Source: JACVRW01 sp963814095 (GTDB lineage Bacteria > Actinomycetota > Thermoleophilia > Solirubrobacterales > Thermoleophilaceae). Taken from it: a DNA stretch of 64,000 nt. The translations under genes were made by a program, and so were the position numbers. This document shows, in pieces, positions 32,599-41,134 of this stretch. The notes beneath the pieces are model-generated. The model was not told the DNA's origin, made no database searches, and saw only the letters and a list, made by a program, of their open reading frames with translations. The DNA lies in the NCBI GenBank assembly GCA_963814095.1, contig CAWFBT010000014.1:206887-270886 (forward strand), read 5' to 3'. The first letter of the stretch is position 1. Every line of letters starts with the position of its first letter.

Positions 32599-33440
32599 AC
32601 GCGCTCCTCGGGCCAGCTGTCGACGAAGATGTCGAGCGTCAGGTCCGCGTCCGCCGCCGCGTAGCCGGACAGGTCGGCGACGCCGGCCTCGGCCAGGACC
32701 TCATCGTCGATGAAGGTGTTGCCGCTGGTCGCGCGCGGATCGCGCACGAGGATCGCGTGCGCGGCGTCGGCCACGATCTCCGGCGTGCGCGAGCGGGCCA
32801 TGGCCTCGTCGCCGCCGAGCAGGTTCTGGACGGCGGCGGTGGCGATGATCGTGCGCGGCCAGAGGCAGTTCGCGCCAATCCCGGCCTCGGCCTCGTCGGC
32901 CGCGACACCGAGCGTGATGATCGTCATGCCCATCTTCGAGAGCGTGTAGGCGCTGTGGCCGGCGAGCCAGCGCGGGTCGGTCGACAGCGGGGGCGAGAGG
33001 GTGAGCACGTGCGCGTGCTCCGACTGGCGCAGGTGCGGGAGGCAGGCGCGCGTGACGACGAACGTGCCGCGCGTGTTGATCGTCTGCATCAGGTCGAAGC
33101 GCTTGACCTCGAGGTCGCGCATCGGCGACAGGTTGATCGCGCTCGCGTTGTTGACCACGATGTCGATGCCGCCGAAGCGCTCGACGGCCTGCGCCACGGC
33201 GTCGTCAACGGCGACGGCGTCCCGGATGTCGCCCACGATCGGGAGCGCCTCGCCGCCCGCCCCCTGGATCTCCTCGGCGGCGCTGTAGACGGTCCCGGGA
33301 AGCCTCGGGTGCGGCTCCGCCGTCTTCGCCATCAGGACGACGCGTGCGCCGTCCTGGGCCGCGCGCTTCGCGATCGCGAGCCCGATGCCGCGGCTGCCTC
33401 CGGACATGAAGATGACGCGGCCGTTCAGCGAATCTGCCAT
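32595..33440 (-). CDS. Short-chain dehydrogenase/reductase (HSDL2-like)
   Basis: A 281-residue SDR. SGGSRGIGLAIAKRAA is the cofactor-binding TGxxxGIG motif; NNASAIN the NAG-type motif; active-site S...Y-x3-K appears as SAYTLSKMG. The VVLMAKTAEPHPRLPGTV segment matches the HSDL2/ 'SDR family' class of peroxisomal-type hydroxysteroid dehydrogenase-like proteins. Substrate unknown. Stop overlaps the cofD start. Confidence 0.85.
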   Translation of the reverse strand: MADSLNGRVIFMSGGSRGIGLAIAKRAAQDGARVVLMAKTAEPHPRLPGTVYSAAEEIQGAGGEALPIVGDIRDAVAVDDAVAQAVERFGGIDIVVNNASAINLSPMRDLEVKRFDLMQTINTRGTFVVTRACLPHLRQSEHAHVLTLSPPLSTDPRWLAGHSAYTLSKMGMTIITLGVAADEAEAGIGANCLWPRTIIATAAVQNLLGGDEAMARSRTPEIVADAAHAILVRDPRATSGNTFIDDEVLAEAGVADLSGYAAADADLTLDIFVDSWPEERV

Positions 33441-33568
33441 GGGACTGCTCCTCTCGCTCAGGCCGCGACGCTCAGGTCGTAGCGGCGCCGAATGCCGTAC
33501 AGCGTGTATCGCTCGGCCGCCGGGCGGCCGGCGGCGCGCGCCGCGCTCAGAGCATATGCTGCGCCGCC

Positions 33569-34318
33569 GTGCGACTCGCGGACCGCACAGCCCTCGTGAC
33601 CGGCGGTGGTTCGGGCATCGGCGCGGCGACCTGCCGGCGCCTGGCGGCCGAGGGAGCGCGCGTGGCCGTGACCGACCTGAACCTGGACGGCGCGCGTTCC
33701 GTGGCCGCCGAGATCGACGCCCCCGCCCTCGAGCTGGACGTGCGCTCGACGGACTCGATCGCCTCCGCCGTGTCCGCCGCGGAGTCCGAGCTCGGGCCGC
33801 TCGACATCCTCGTGAACAACGCGGGCTACGACGAGTGGGCCTGGTTCACGGACACCGATTGGGAGCTCTGGGACCGCGTCCTTGCGGTCAACCTGCGCGG
33901 CGTGATCGCGGTGACACACGCCGTCCTGCCGGGCATGCAGGAGCGCCGGCGGGGCCGGATCGTCAACACCGCGTCCGAGGCGGGGCGGGTCGGCTCGAGC
34001 GGCTCGGCGGTCTACTCGGCCGCGAAGGCGGGCGTGATCGGCTTCACCAAGACGATCGCCGTCGAGAACGGGCGCTACGGGATCACCTGCAACGCCGTCG
34101 CGCCCGGGCCGATCGAGACGCCGCTGCTGATGGCGGCGCCCGAGCAGCTCGGGGACGTCGGCAAGCGCATCGTCGAGGCGATGATCGGCTCGACCACGAT
34201 GCGCCGCTTGGGGCATCCCGACGAGGTGGCCGCCGCGATCACCTTCCTGGCGTCGGACGACGCCTCGTACATCACCGGCCAGTCGCTCGGCGTGAGCGGC
34301 GGGCTTGCCAGGATCTAG
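33569..34318 (+). CDS. Short-chain dehydrogenase/reductase
   Basis: A 249-residue classical SDR: TGGGSGIG, DLNLDG (NAD-preferring Asp after strand 2), NNAGYDE, active site S...YSAAKAG and APGPIETP. The sequence resembles 2-hydroxycyclohexanecarboxyl-CoA / beta-ketoacyl dehydrogenases. GTG start at 33569. The stop is 2 bp before the HMG-CoA lyase ATG, so both are in one transcript, suggesting an acyl-CoA or branched-chain substrate. Confidence 0.87.
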   Translation: MRLADRTALVTGGGSGIGAATCRRLAAEGARVAVTDLNLDGARSVAAEIDAPALELDVRSTDSIASAVSAAESELGPLDILVNNAGYDEWAWFTDTDWELWDRVLAVNLRGVIAVTHAVLPGMQERRRGRIVNTASEAGRVGSSGSAVYSAAKAGVIGFTKTIAVENGRYGITCNAVAPGPIETPLLMAAPEQLGDVGKRIVEAMIGSTTMRRLGHPDEVAAAITFLASDDASYITGQSLGVSGGLARI

Positions 34319-34320
34319 TC

Positions 34321-35224
34321 ATGGTGAAGATCCGCGAGGTCGGCCCGCGCGACGGGTTCCAGAACGAGCCCGAGGTCATCCCGACCGACGACAAGGTGCG
34401 GCTCGTCGAGATGCTCGCCCGCACCGGCCTCACGCGGCTCGAGGTCACGAGCTTCGTCCGTGCCGACGTGATCCCGCAGCTCGCGGATGGACCCGAGGTG
34501 CTGCGTCGAGCCGCCATTCCCGACGACGTCGCGGTGACCGTGCTGATCCCCAACGAGCGCGGCCTCGACAACGCGCTGCCGCTTCGCGAGCACTTCCAGG
34601 AGGTCAACCTCTTCCTGTCCGCGTCCGAGACGCACAACCAGAAGAACGTGAACCGCTCGATCGAGGAGTCGCTGTCCGGGCTCGAGCGGGTTCTCGAGCG
34701 GGCGCGCGCCGAGGGGCTCCGATGCGAGGGCGTGATCTCGGTTGCCTTCGGCTGCCCCTACGAGGGCGTCGTGCCGCGCGAGCGCGTGCTCTCGATCGCG
34801 CGCCGGCTCGTGGACGCGGGTTGCGAGGAGATCGCCTTCGGCGACACCACCGGCATGGCCAATCCCGTCCAGGTCGAGGAGTTCTTCGACGGGCTCGACA
34901 TCGGGGCTGGAGCTCACGGCCCACTTCCACAACACGCGCGGGCAGGGGCTCGCCAACGTGGTCAGCGCGCTGCGCGCCGGGGTGCGCTCGTTCGAGAGCT
35001 CCTTCGGCGAGCTCGGCGGCTGTCCCGTGCCCGCGGGGGCCACGGGCAACATCGCGAGCGAGGACCTCGTCTCGATGCTGCACGAGATGGGCTACGAGAC
35101 CGGCGTCGACCTCGAGAAGCTGATCGTGTGCGCACGCGAGGTGCAGCAGGTGCTCGGGCGGCCGCTCGGCAGCCACGTGCTCACCGCCGGCCCGATCGAC
35201 TGGAAGTCCTCTAGCGCCGCTTGA
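34321..35224 (+). CDS. Hydroxymethylglutaryl-CoA lyase, frameshifted
   Basis: About 300 residues. IREVGPRDGFQNE (metal-binding RD), TSFVRADVIPQLAD, AFGCPYEGVV, AFGDTTGMANP, ELTAHFHNTRGQGLANV (the HxH metal ligands) and FESSFGELGGCPVPAGATGNIASED together identify HMG-CoA lyase. It cleaves HMG-CoA to acetyl-CoA and acetoacetate (leucine breakdown). The first 195 codons and the rest are in different frames; removing one G from GGGG at 34903-34906 joins them as DIGLELTAHFHN. No other damage is seen, so this is probably a sequence error. Confidence 0.88.
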
Positions 35225-35318
35225 CGCGCTCGCAACGGCCAGGCCTGCCATCGGCAGCGCGGCCGCGGAAATCGCCTTAGCGAGTAGTCCGAGCCCTCGC
35301 CCGGGTAGGCCCTGCGGC

Positions 35319-36972
35319 ATGACGACGCCGACGAGGGAACGGCGCGTCGAGGAGGAGGAGGGTCGCACCAACGGCGACGGCCGCTTCGGCCGCGGCGGGA
35401 CCTACCGCACGCTCGACGAGCAGACCGAGGCCGGACGACTCTCACCCGCCGAGGAGCGCTTCGAGCGCAGGCGCCGGACCGTGGGCCTGTTCCTCGGGCC
35501 GCTGCTGTTCGCGCTCGTCCTGCTGATCCCGTTCGACCTCGAGCCCAATCAGCACCGGCTCGCGGCGATCCTCGCGCTGGTCGTCGCCTGGTGGGTCACC
35601 GAGGCGATACCGATCCCGGTCACGGCGCTGGTCGGCGTTGCGCTGGTCGCGCTGCTCGAGGCAACGCCACCGCCGACGGAGGACGAGGCGGCGACCGACA
35701 TCGTCTTCGGCACGTTCGCGGACGACACCGTCTTCCTGTTCATCGGCAGCTTCATCCTCGCCGAGGCGATGGTGGTCCACGGGCTGCACCGGCGGCTCGC
35801 CTATCGCGTGCTCTCGCTCAAGAGCGTCGGTGGCTCGACCTATCGGATCATCCTCGCCTTCGGCCTGATCGGCGCGCTCACCTCGCCGGTGATGTCGAAC
35901 ACCGCCGGGGCGGCGATGATGCTGCCGATCGCGCTCGGCGTGATGGGCGTCGTCGGCGGGATGGTCGCGAGCCAGGCCGAGGGCGAGCAGAGGGTCGAGA
36001 AGCTCAGGTTCGGCGCCGCGTTGATGCTCGTCATCACCTACGGCATCACCGTCGGCGGCCTGCTGCTGCCGATCGGCAGCCCACCCAACCTGATCGGCCG
36101 CGACCTGCTCGAGTCCGAGACCGGCGAGCCGATCACGTTCCTCGAGTGGTTCGCGATGGCGCTCCCCATCGTGATCGTGATGTTCATCGCGGTGATCGTG
36201 ATCGTGCTGCTCATGAACCGCCCCGAGATCAAGCAGGTCAAGGGCGTCGAGGAGTACGTGGCCGAGGAACGCAAGAAGCTCGGCCCGCTCAGCCGCGGCG
36301 AGAAGAACACGCTGCTGGTGCTCGCCTTCGCGCTGATCGGCTGGTTCCTGCCCGGCGTCGTCGGGGTGTTCGCCGGCGACGATTCCGACGCGTACGCGCA
36401 GGTCGAGCGAGGCGGCCAACGAGGGCACCGTCGCGTTGATCGCCGTGGCGCTGTTGTTCCTGCTGCCGGTCGACTGGAAGCAGCGCAAGTTCACGATCAA
36501 CTGGAACCAGGCGGCACAGATCGACTGGGGCACGATCCTGCTCTTCGGCGGCGGCATCGTGCTCGGCGCGATGCTCAGCGAGACCGGGCTAGCCGAGCAG
36601 ATCGGCACGTCGATCTCGGACGCGCTCGGGGTGTCGAACGTCTTCGGCATCACCGTCGTGATCGTCGTGATCGCCGTGCTGATCTCCGAGACGACGAGCA
36701 ACACGGCGAGCGCCGCGATCGTGGTCCCGATCGCGATCTCGATCGCCGCGGCGGCGGACGTGAACCCGACGATCCCCGCCCTGGCGGCGATCTTCGCGGC
36801 AAACTACGGGTTCATGCTGCCGGTCTCGACGCCGCCGAACGCGATTGTCTACTCCTCCGGGTTGCTGCCGATCACGCGGATGCTGAAGGCGGGTGTCGTC
36901 TTCGACATCATCGGCGCGGTGCTGTGCATCGCCGGCGTGACCGTGATGGCGAACCTGGTGGGTCTCGCGTAG
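35319..36972 (+). CDS. SLC13/DASS-family Na+-coupled anion transporter, frameshifted
   Basis: About 550 residues with roughly 11-12 helices. An acidic N-terminal tail (1-45) precedes LVVAWWVTEAIPIPVTALVGVALV, the SLC13 signature. Substrate motifs SNTAGAAMMLPIALG and, in the second half, SNTASAAIVVPIAIS (two SNT motifs) and VSTPPNAIVYSSG are visible. It would import dicarboxylates, sulfate or similar anions. The first and second halves are out of frame by one base near 36403-36411; removing one base restores continuity before EAANEGTVALIAVALL. Confidence 0.85.
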
Positions 36973-37013
36973 GCCTCATCCGCCCCTCACTGCTGGCGGT
37001 CGCGGCCGGGACA

Positions 37014-38115
37014 GTGACCGTGCTGCCCGGGTTCCTCGTGGGCGCGCTCGCCCTGCAGATCCGCGGCGACCTCGATGCGAGCGTCGAGGCGGTGGCCGCC
37101 GGCGTCAGCGTGTTCTTCCTGGCGGGCGCTTTCGGCGCCGGGCCGGGCGGCCGGCTCTCGGAGCGCACCGGCGCGCTGCGTGCGATGACGGCCAGCGCGC
37201 TCGTGACCTGTGCCTGCCTGCTGCTCGGCGGGCTGGCCGCGAGCTCGCTCGTCGTTCTCTTCGCATGCCTCGTCGTGGCGGGGCTGGCGAACGCCGTCGC
37301 GCAGCCCGCGATCAACCTGTTCATGGCGGACCAGGTGCCGCCGGAGCGCCAGGGGCTCGCCTTCGGGATCAAGCAGTCGGCGATCCCGGCGGCGGTGCTG
37401 ATCAGCGGGCTCGCGCTGCCGGTGCTGGCGATCCCGCTCGGCTGGCGCGCCACGTTCGTGATCTGCGCGCTCGCGCCGCTCGCGGTGGCGCTCCTGCTCG
37501 CCCGTCAGGGGGCCTCGCTGCGTCCGGTACCGGAGCGTGAGCGGCCGCCGCGCCCTTCGCGTGCGCTGATCCTGATTGCGCTGGGGGCGGCGCTCGGCAG
37601 CTCGGCGCCCTGCGCGCTGAGCGCCTACCTGGTCGCCTCGGCGGTCGACGTGGGGATCGGCGAGGGCATGGCGGGGATCCTGGCCGCGGGCGGCAGCGCC
37701 GTGTCGCTCGGCGGTGCGGCTGGCCGTCGGCGTGCGAGCGGATCGCCGCCTCGACTACGGCTTCCGCGTGGTGGTGATCCTGCTCGCGTTCGGATCCGTG
37801 GGCTTCGCCCTGCTCGCCGCGGGGGCGCCCCTGCCGTTCGCCGTGGGCGCGGTGCTGGCGTTCGCGCTCGGCTGGGGCTGGCCCGGCATCTTCAACATGG
37901 CGATCGTGCATCTGCACCGGGACTCGCCGGGCGCGGCCACGGGCGTCAGCCAGACCGGGATCTACATCGGGGCCGGGGGAGGGCCGGCCGCTTTCGGCGC
38001 CCTCTACTCGATGAGCGGCTACACGGTGGCCTGGCTCGTGACCGCCGCCGTGGCCCTGAGTGCGGCTCTTGTGATGGCCCTGGCGGGTCGCCAGGTGGCG
38101 CTCAGCCGGTCCTGA
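37014..38115 (+). CDS. MFS transporter, frameshifted
   Basis: About 370-380 residues with 11-12 helices. LPGFLVGALALQIRGDL at the N-terminus, AINLFMADQVPPERQGLAFGIKQSAIPAA in the middle and GWGWPGIFNMAIVHLHRDSPGAATGVSQTG in the second half are characteristic of a CynX/NarK-like actinobacterial MFS group. The two halves are joined by removing one G of GG at 37710-37711 (LAVRLAVGV). The hydrophobic first helix begins upstream of the GTG at 37014 (RPSLLAVAAGTV), so the true start is probably a non-standard codon near 36980. Confidence 0.75.
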
Positions 38116-38247
38116 TCACGCCCTCCGACTTTTTCGGTCCCTTGTCAGGTGTAGGACCTTTCACGTTGGGGTACTAACCCAAATAGCCGCCGAGGCCGGT
38201 TTTCGGCACATATGGGTTCCCCCGACCCAGCCTCGGCATCAATGCGC

Positions 38248-38277
38248 CTCGAGCTCGGACACCAGACCGGGCTCGAG
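38248..38277. terminator. Hairpin between convergent MFS and enoyl-CoA hydratase genes
   Basis: An 11-bp stem (CTCGAGCTCGG against CCGGGCTCGAG, one mismatch) with an 8-base loop sits in the gap between two convergent genes, near the hydratase stop. It is placed to act as a bidirectional terminator. Only a weak T-rich stretch follows on the plus side. Confidence 0.45.
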
Positions 38278-38291
38278 TCGTTTCTGGGCCC

Positions 38292-39065
38292 TTATCTGAA
38301 CTGAGGCGGGCGCTTCTCGAAGAAGGCGCGCGCGCCCTCGGCGAAGTCCTCGCTCGCGGCGAGTTGCTCCTGGGCGGAGACCTCCATCTCGAGCGTCGCG
38401 GACAGCGCCGGCTTGGCGGCGGCGTCGAGCACGCGCTTCGCGAGCCCCACCGCGCGCGGCGCGCAGGCGAGCAGCTCCTCCGCGAACTTGCCCGTGACCT
38501 CGTCGAGCGATTCGGCGGGGGCGATCCGGTTCGCGAAGCCGATCCGGTGGGCCTCCTTGCCGTCGATCACCTTGCCGGTGAGGATCAGCTCCTTGGCGTT
38601 GCCGAGCCCGACCACCGCGGGCAGCCGCGAACAGCCGCCGACGTCCGGCAGCAGCCCGATCCGGACCTCCATGATCCCGGCCACCGCGTCCTCCGCCATC
38701 GTGCGGAAGTCGCAGGCGAGGGCGAGCTCGAAGGCGCCGCCGAGCGCCGCGCCGTGGATCTGGCAGATGGTCGGCTTCGGCATCTCCTCGAGCAGGTTCC
38801 ACCAGGCGAGCAGGGGTCGCCGGAACGTGCGCAGGCTGCCCGGGTTCTCAGACAGGTCGCGGAGGTCGGCGAGGTCCATTCCAGACGAGAACATCGGGCC
38901 CTCGCCGCGCAGCACGAGCACGCGCACCGAGTCGTCGGCCGCGGTCTCCTCGAGCGCGGCGCCGAGCTCGCGGATGACCTCGCCGCTGAGCGCGTTGCGC
39001 TTCTCCGGCCGGTTCAGGATGACGTGGCGAACCCCGTCGCGGTCCTCTGTCAGCACAAGTCCCAT
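38292..39065 (-). CDS. Enoyl-CoA hydratase/isomerase family protein
   Basis: A 257-residue crotonase-fold protein. ILNRPEKRNALSGEVIREL is the N-terminal signature; the oxyanion hole residues are in SSGMDLADL and IHGAALGGAFELALACDF. Around the catalytic positions it has AEDAVAGIMEVRIGLLPDVGG. The Glu in MEVRIGLLPD and Asp nearby could serve as acid/base, resembling delta3,delta2-enoyl-CoA isomerase and hydratase members. Substrate unknown. The start at 39065 matches the usual first strand. Confidence 0.85.
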   Translation of the reverse strand: MGLVLTEDRDGVRHVILNRPEKRNALSGEVIRELGAALEETAADDSVRVLVLRGEGPMFSSGMDLADLRDLSENPGSLRTFRRPLLAWWNLLEEMPKPTICQIHGAALGGAFELALACDFRTMAEDAVAGIMEVRIGLLPDVGGCSRLPAVVGLGNAKELILTGKVIDGKEAHRIGFANRIAPAESLDEVTGKFAEELLACAPRAVGLAKRVLDAAAKPALSATLEMEVSAQEQLAASEDFAEGARAFFEKRPPQFR

Positions 39066-39138
39066 GGTGCGCGTGACCCTACCGGGAGCGACGTTGCAGC
39101 TTGGAGGAGTGCACCCGGCACAGGCGAAGCGAGCTCGT

Positions 39139-39399
39139 ATGCAAGCCACCGGTCCCGATCAGACCCAGCTCGCCCCGCGCCCGATCGTGGCGGCGCTGAT
39201 CGGCGCCGAGGCGGGAGCGGCGGTTGGCCTCGTCGTGCTCGGCGGGACGGTGTTCGCGCCGCTCGGGCTGGCGGTGGCCGGCGCCGTGGCGGGCCCGCTC
39301 GCGCTGGCCGGCGGAATTCGTGTCCAGCGCGCGCTCGTGCGGAGGGGGATCCGCCAGCAGCTGCGCGAGAGCCACGCGGCCCCCGACGGCCAGGCCTAG
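39139..39399 (+). CDS. Small glycine/alanine-rich membrane protein
   Basis: An 86-residue protein with a hydrophobic Gly/Ala-rich hairpin (IVAALIGAEAGAAVGLVVLGGTVFAPLGLAVAGAVAGPLALAGGI), then a basic helix (QRALVRRGIRQQLRESH). It resembles glycine-zipper type small membrane proteins. Function unknown. Its stop overlaps the stop of the convergent regulator remnant. Confidence 0.45.
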   Translation: MQATGPDQTQLAPRPIVAALIGAEAGAAVGLVVLGGTVFAPLGLAVAGAVAGPLALAGGIRVQRALVRRGIRQQLRESHAAPDGQA

Positions 39400-39484
39400 G
39401 CCGCCAGCCGGTAGCCCATCCCACGCACCGTCTCGATCGAGTCGGGGCCGAGCTTCTTGCGCAGGTAGCCGACGTACACGTCGA
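39396..39484 (-). pseudogene. C-terminal remnant of an OmpR-type response regulator
   Basis: The last 29 codons of an OmpR/PhoB winged helix are intact (LDVYVGYLRKKLGPDSIETV then RGMGYRLAA and stop), including the recognition-helix arginine-lysine pair and the wing VRGxGYRL. Upstream the homology stops abruptly after a low-complexity Ala/Gly stretch; receiver domain and most of the DNA-binding domain are missing. This is a deletion product, not a frameshift. Confidence 0.7.
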
Positions 39485-39718
39485 GGCCCGGCGCCGCCGC
39501 TCCGCAGGCCTCCGCTCGGCGCGGTCGCGGCGCTCGGCTCGCTTGGGCTCACCGCGCTCGTCCGCGGCGCCGATCTCGATCGGCGCGACCTCGGGTCTCT
39601 TCTCGGAAGTCAGCAGGACTGTCATGGCGGCCACCGCCGCCGCGCCGGCGGTGAGCGCAGCGACGAGACCGGCGGTCAGCGCCCGTCGCGAGCCGGCGCG
39701 GCGGCGAGGCTCGCTCAT
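39483..39718 (-). pseudogene. N-terminal fragment of a membrane-anchored protein, fused to the regulator remnant region
   Basis: Starting at the ATG at 39718, about 75 residues can be read: a basic start, a single membrane helix (ALTAGLVAALTAGAAAVAAM), then a charged Glu/Arg-rich stretch. This looks like the N-terminus of an anchored protein such as an HtrA-type protease, but the catalytic part is absent. The frame runs on through the regulator remnant in another frame, so the natural C-terminus has been lost. The identity is inference. Confidence 0.4.
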
Positions 39719-39856
39719 GAGAGCGTTCTCATGTTGATCCTCGCCTGCGCGGCCCACGGCGCGACGATCCGCCGATCGGGTGAGGACTTTATGAGAGTCC
39801 CGTGAGAGGTCTCTCATCGTCAGCTCAGCGTGAGCGCGCGATGAGAGAGCTCACAT
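39716..39856. promoter_or_regulatory. Cluster of ATGAGAG repeats, predicted response-regulator binding region
   Basis: Seven copies of ATGAGAG or close variants occur in 140 bp: CATGAGA-gcgt-TCTCATG (39716-39733), ATGAGAG (39791) and GTGAGAG (39802) as 7-bp direct repeats with a 4-bp gap (11-bp pitch), CTCTCAT (39811), ATGAGAG (39841) and CTCACAT (39850). Direct heptamers at 11-bp pitch are the typical DNA site of OmpR-family regulators, and a broken OmpR-type gene lies beside it. Confidence 0.5.
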
Positions 39857-39892
39857 GTCCCCGCGTAGACTCGAATCGGTGACCGTTTCGGG

Positions 39893-41122
39893 ATGACAGC
39901 CGCCAAGCCGAAGCCTGCGCCCTACCGCTGGGTGGTACTCGCGGTCGGGGCGGGAGCGACGGCTGCGCTGTCCGCGGTGCAGGGTGGATTGCCGGCGCTC
40001 GGCCCCGCGATCCAGAGCACTTTCGGGCTCACGCTCATCGAGGTCACGGCCGTCTTCAGCTCGTTCGGGCTCGGCACGGTCGCGACGCTGCTCGCCTGGG
40101 GCGTGCTGGCCGACCGGGTGGGGGAGCGGCCGGTGATCGTCGTCGGCCTCGGCTCGGCGTCGCTCGTGGTGGCGGGCGTGGCCGCATCGGACGGGTACGG
40201 CGCTCTGCTCGGCGGCGTGGCCCTCGCAGGCGCGCTCGGCGCGGCCGGGATCGCCGCCAGCGGGCGTGCCGTCTTCAACTGGTTCCCGCGCGACGAGCGC
40301 GGCCTCGCGCTCGGGCTCAGACAGACCGCGGTGCCGGTGGGCGCCGCCGCCGCGTCCTTCTCGCTGCCGCCGCTGGCAGCCGGCGCCGGCCTCGACGCCG
40401 CCCTGTACGCGCTGGCGGGCGGGCTGCTCCTCGCCGCCGTCGCCGCGGCAATCTGGCTGCGTGAGGGCCCGCGTGTCGAGTCGGCCGCGCCGCCCGCGCC
40501 GGACGCCGTCCGCGACCCGCGCATCTGGCGGCTCAGTGCCGCCTCGTCGCTGATGATCATCGGCCAGGTGGGCGTGACCTCGCTGCTCGTCCTCTACCTG
40601 TACGACGAGCGCGGCTGGTCGGCCGCAGCGGCCGCCGTCGCGCTCGGGACGACGCAGCTGGGCGCCGCGCTCGCCCGCGTCGCCGCCGGGCGCTGGTCCG
40701 ACCTGCGCGGCGAGCGCATCGAGCCCTTCCGCCGGCTCGCCACCGCCGCCGGACTGCTGCTGCTGGCGGCGACGGCGCTGTCGCCGGCGCCCGCGGCGAT
40801 CGCGGTGCCGGTGCTGATGGTCGGCGGCATCGCCGCGATGAGCTGGAACGGGCTGTCGTTCACGGCCGCGGCGGAGATCTCCGGACGGCGCCAGGCCGGC
40901 AAGGCGATGGGCATCCAGAACACCGCCATGCGCATTGTCGCTGCCGGCGTGCCGGTGGCGCTCGGCGCGCTCGCATCCGAGGTCTCCTGGGCGATGGCCT
41001 TCGCGGTCATGGGCGTGACGCCGCTGCTTGCGCGCGCGCTGCTCGAGCCGCTCGTCGAGGACGAGCGCCGCCGCGGGCGGGAGCGCTCGGCGCGTCTGCA
41101 GTCCGCTCTCGCGAAGCCCTAG
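39893..41122 (+). CDS. MFS transporter (NarK/oxalate-formate antiporter-like)
   Basis: A 409-residue protein with 12 hydrophobic helices; GVLADRVGERPVIVVG is the motif A loop and RAVFNWFPRDERGLALGLRQTAVPVGAA is typical of the NarK/OFA-like group. It would exchange or import small anions or acids. Start ATG at 39893. The upstream region holds the ATGAGAG cluster, so expression may depend on a two-component system. The gene is followed 12 bp later by acetoacetyl-CoA synthetase; a role in acetoacetate or related acid uptake is plausible. Confidence 0.82.
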   Translation: MTAAKPKPAPYRWVVLAVGAGATAALSAVQGGLPALGPAIQSTFGLTLIEVTAVFSSFGLGTVATLLAWGVLADRVGERPVIVVGLGSASLVVAGVAASDGYGALLGGVALAGALGAAGIAASGRAVFNWFPRDERGLALGLRQTAVPVGAAAASFSLPPLAAGAGLDAALYALAGGLLLAAVAAAIWLREGPRVESAAPPAPDAVRDPRIWRLSAASSLMIIGQVGVTSLLVLYLYDERGWSAAAAAVALGTTQLGAALARVAAGRWSDLRGERIEPFRRLATAAGLLLLAATALSPAPAAIAVPVLMVGGIAAMSWNGLSFTAAAEISGRRQAGKAMGIQNTAMRIVAAGVPVALGALASEVSWAMAFAVMGVTPLLARALLEPLVEDERRRGRERSARLQSALAKP

Positions 41123-41134
41123 GGTTACTCGCCG

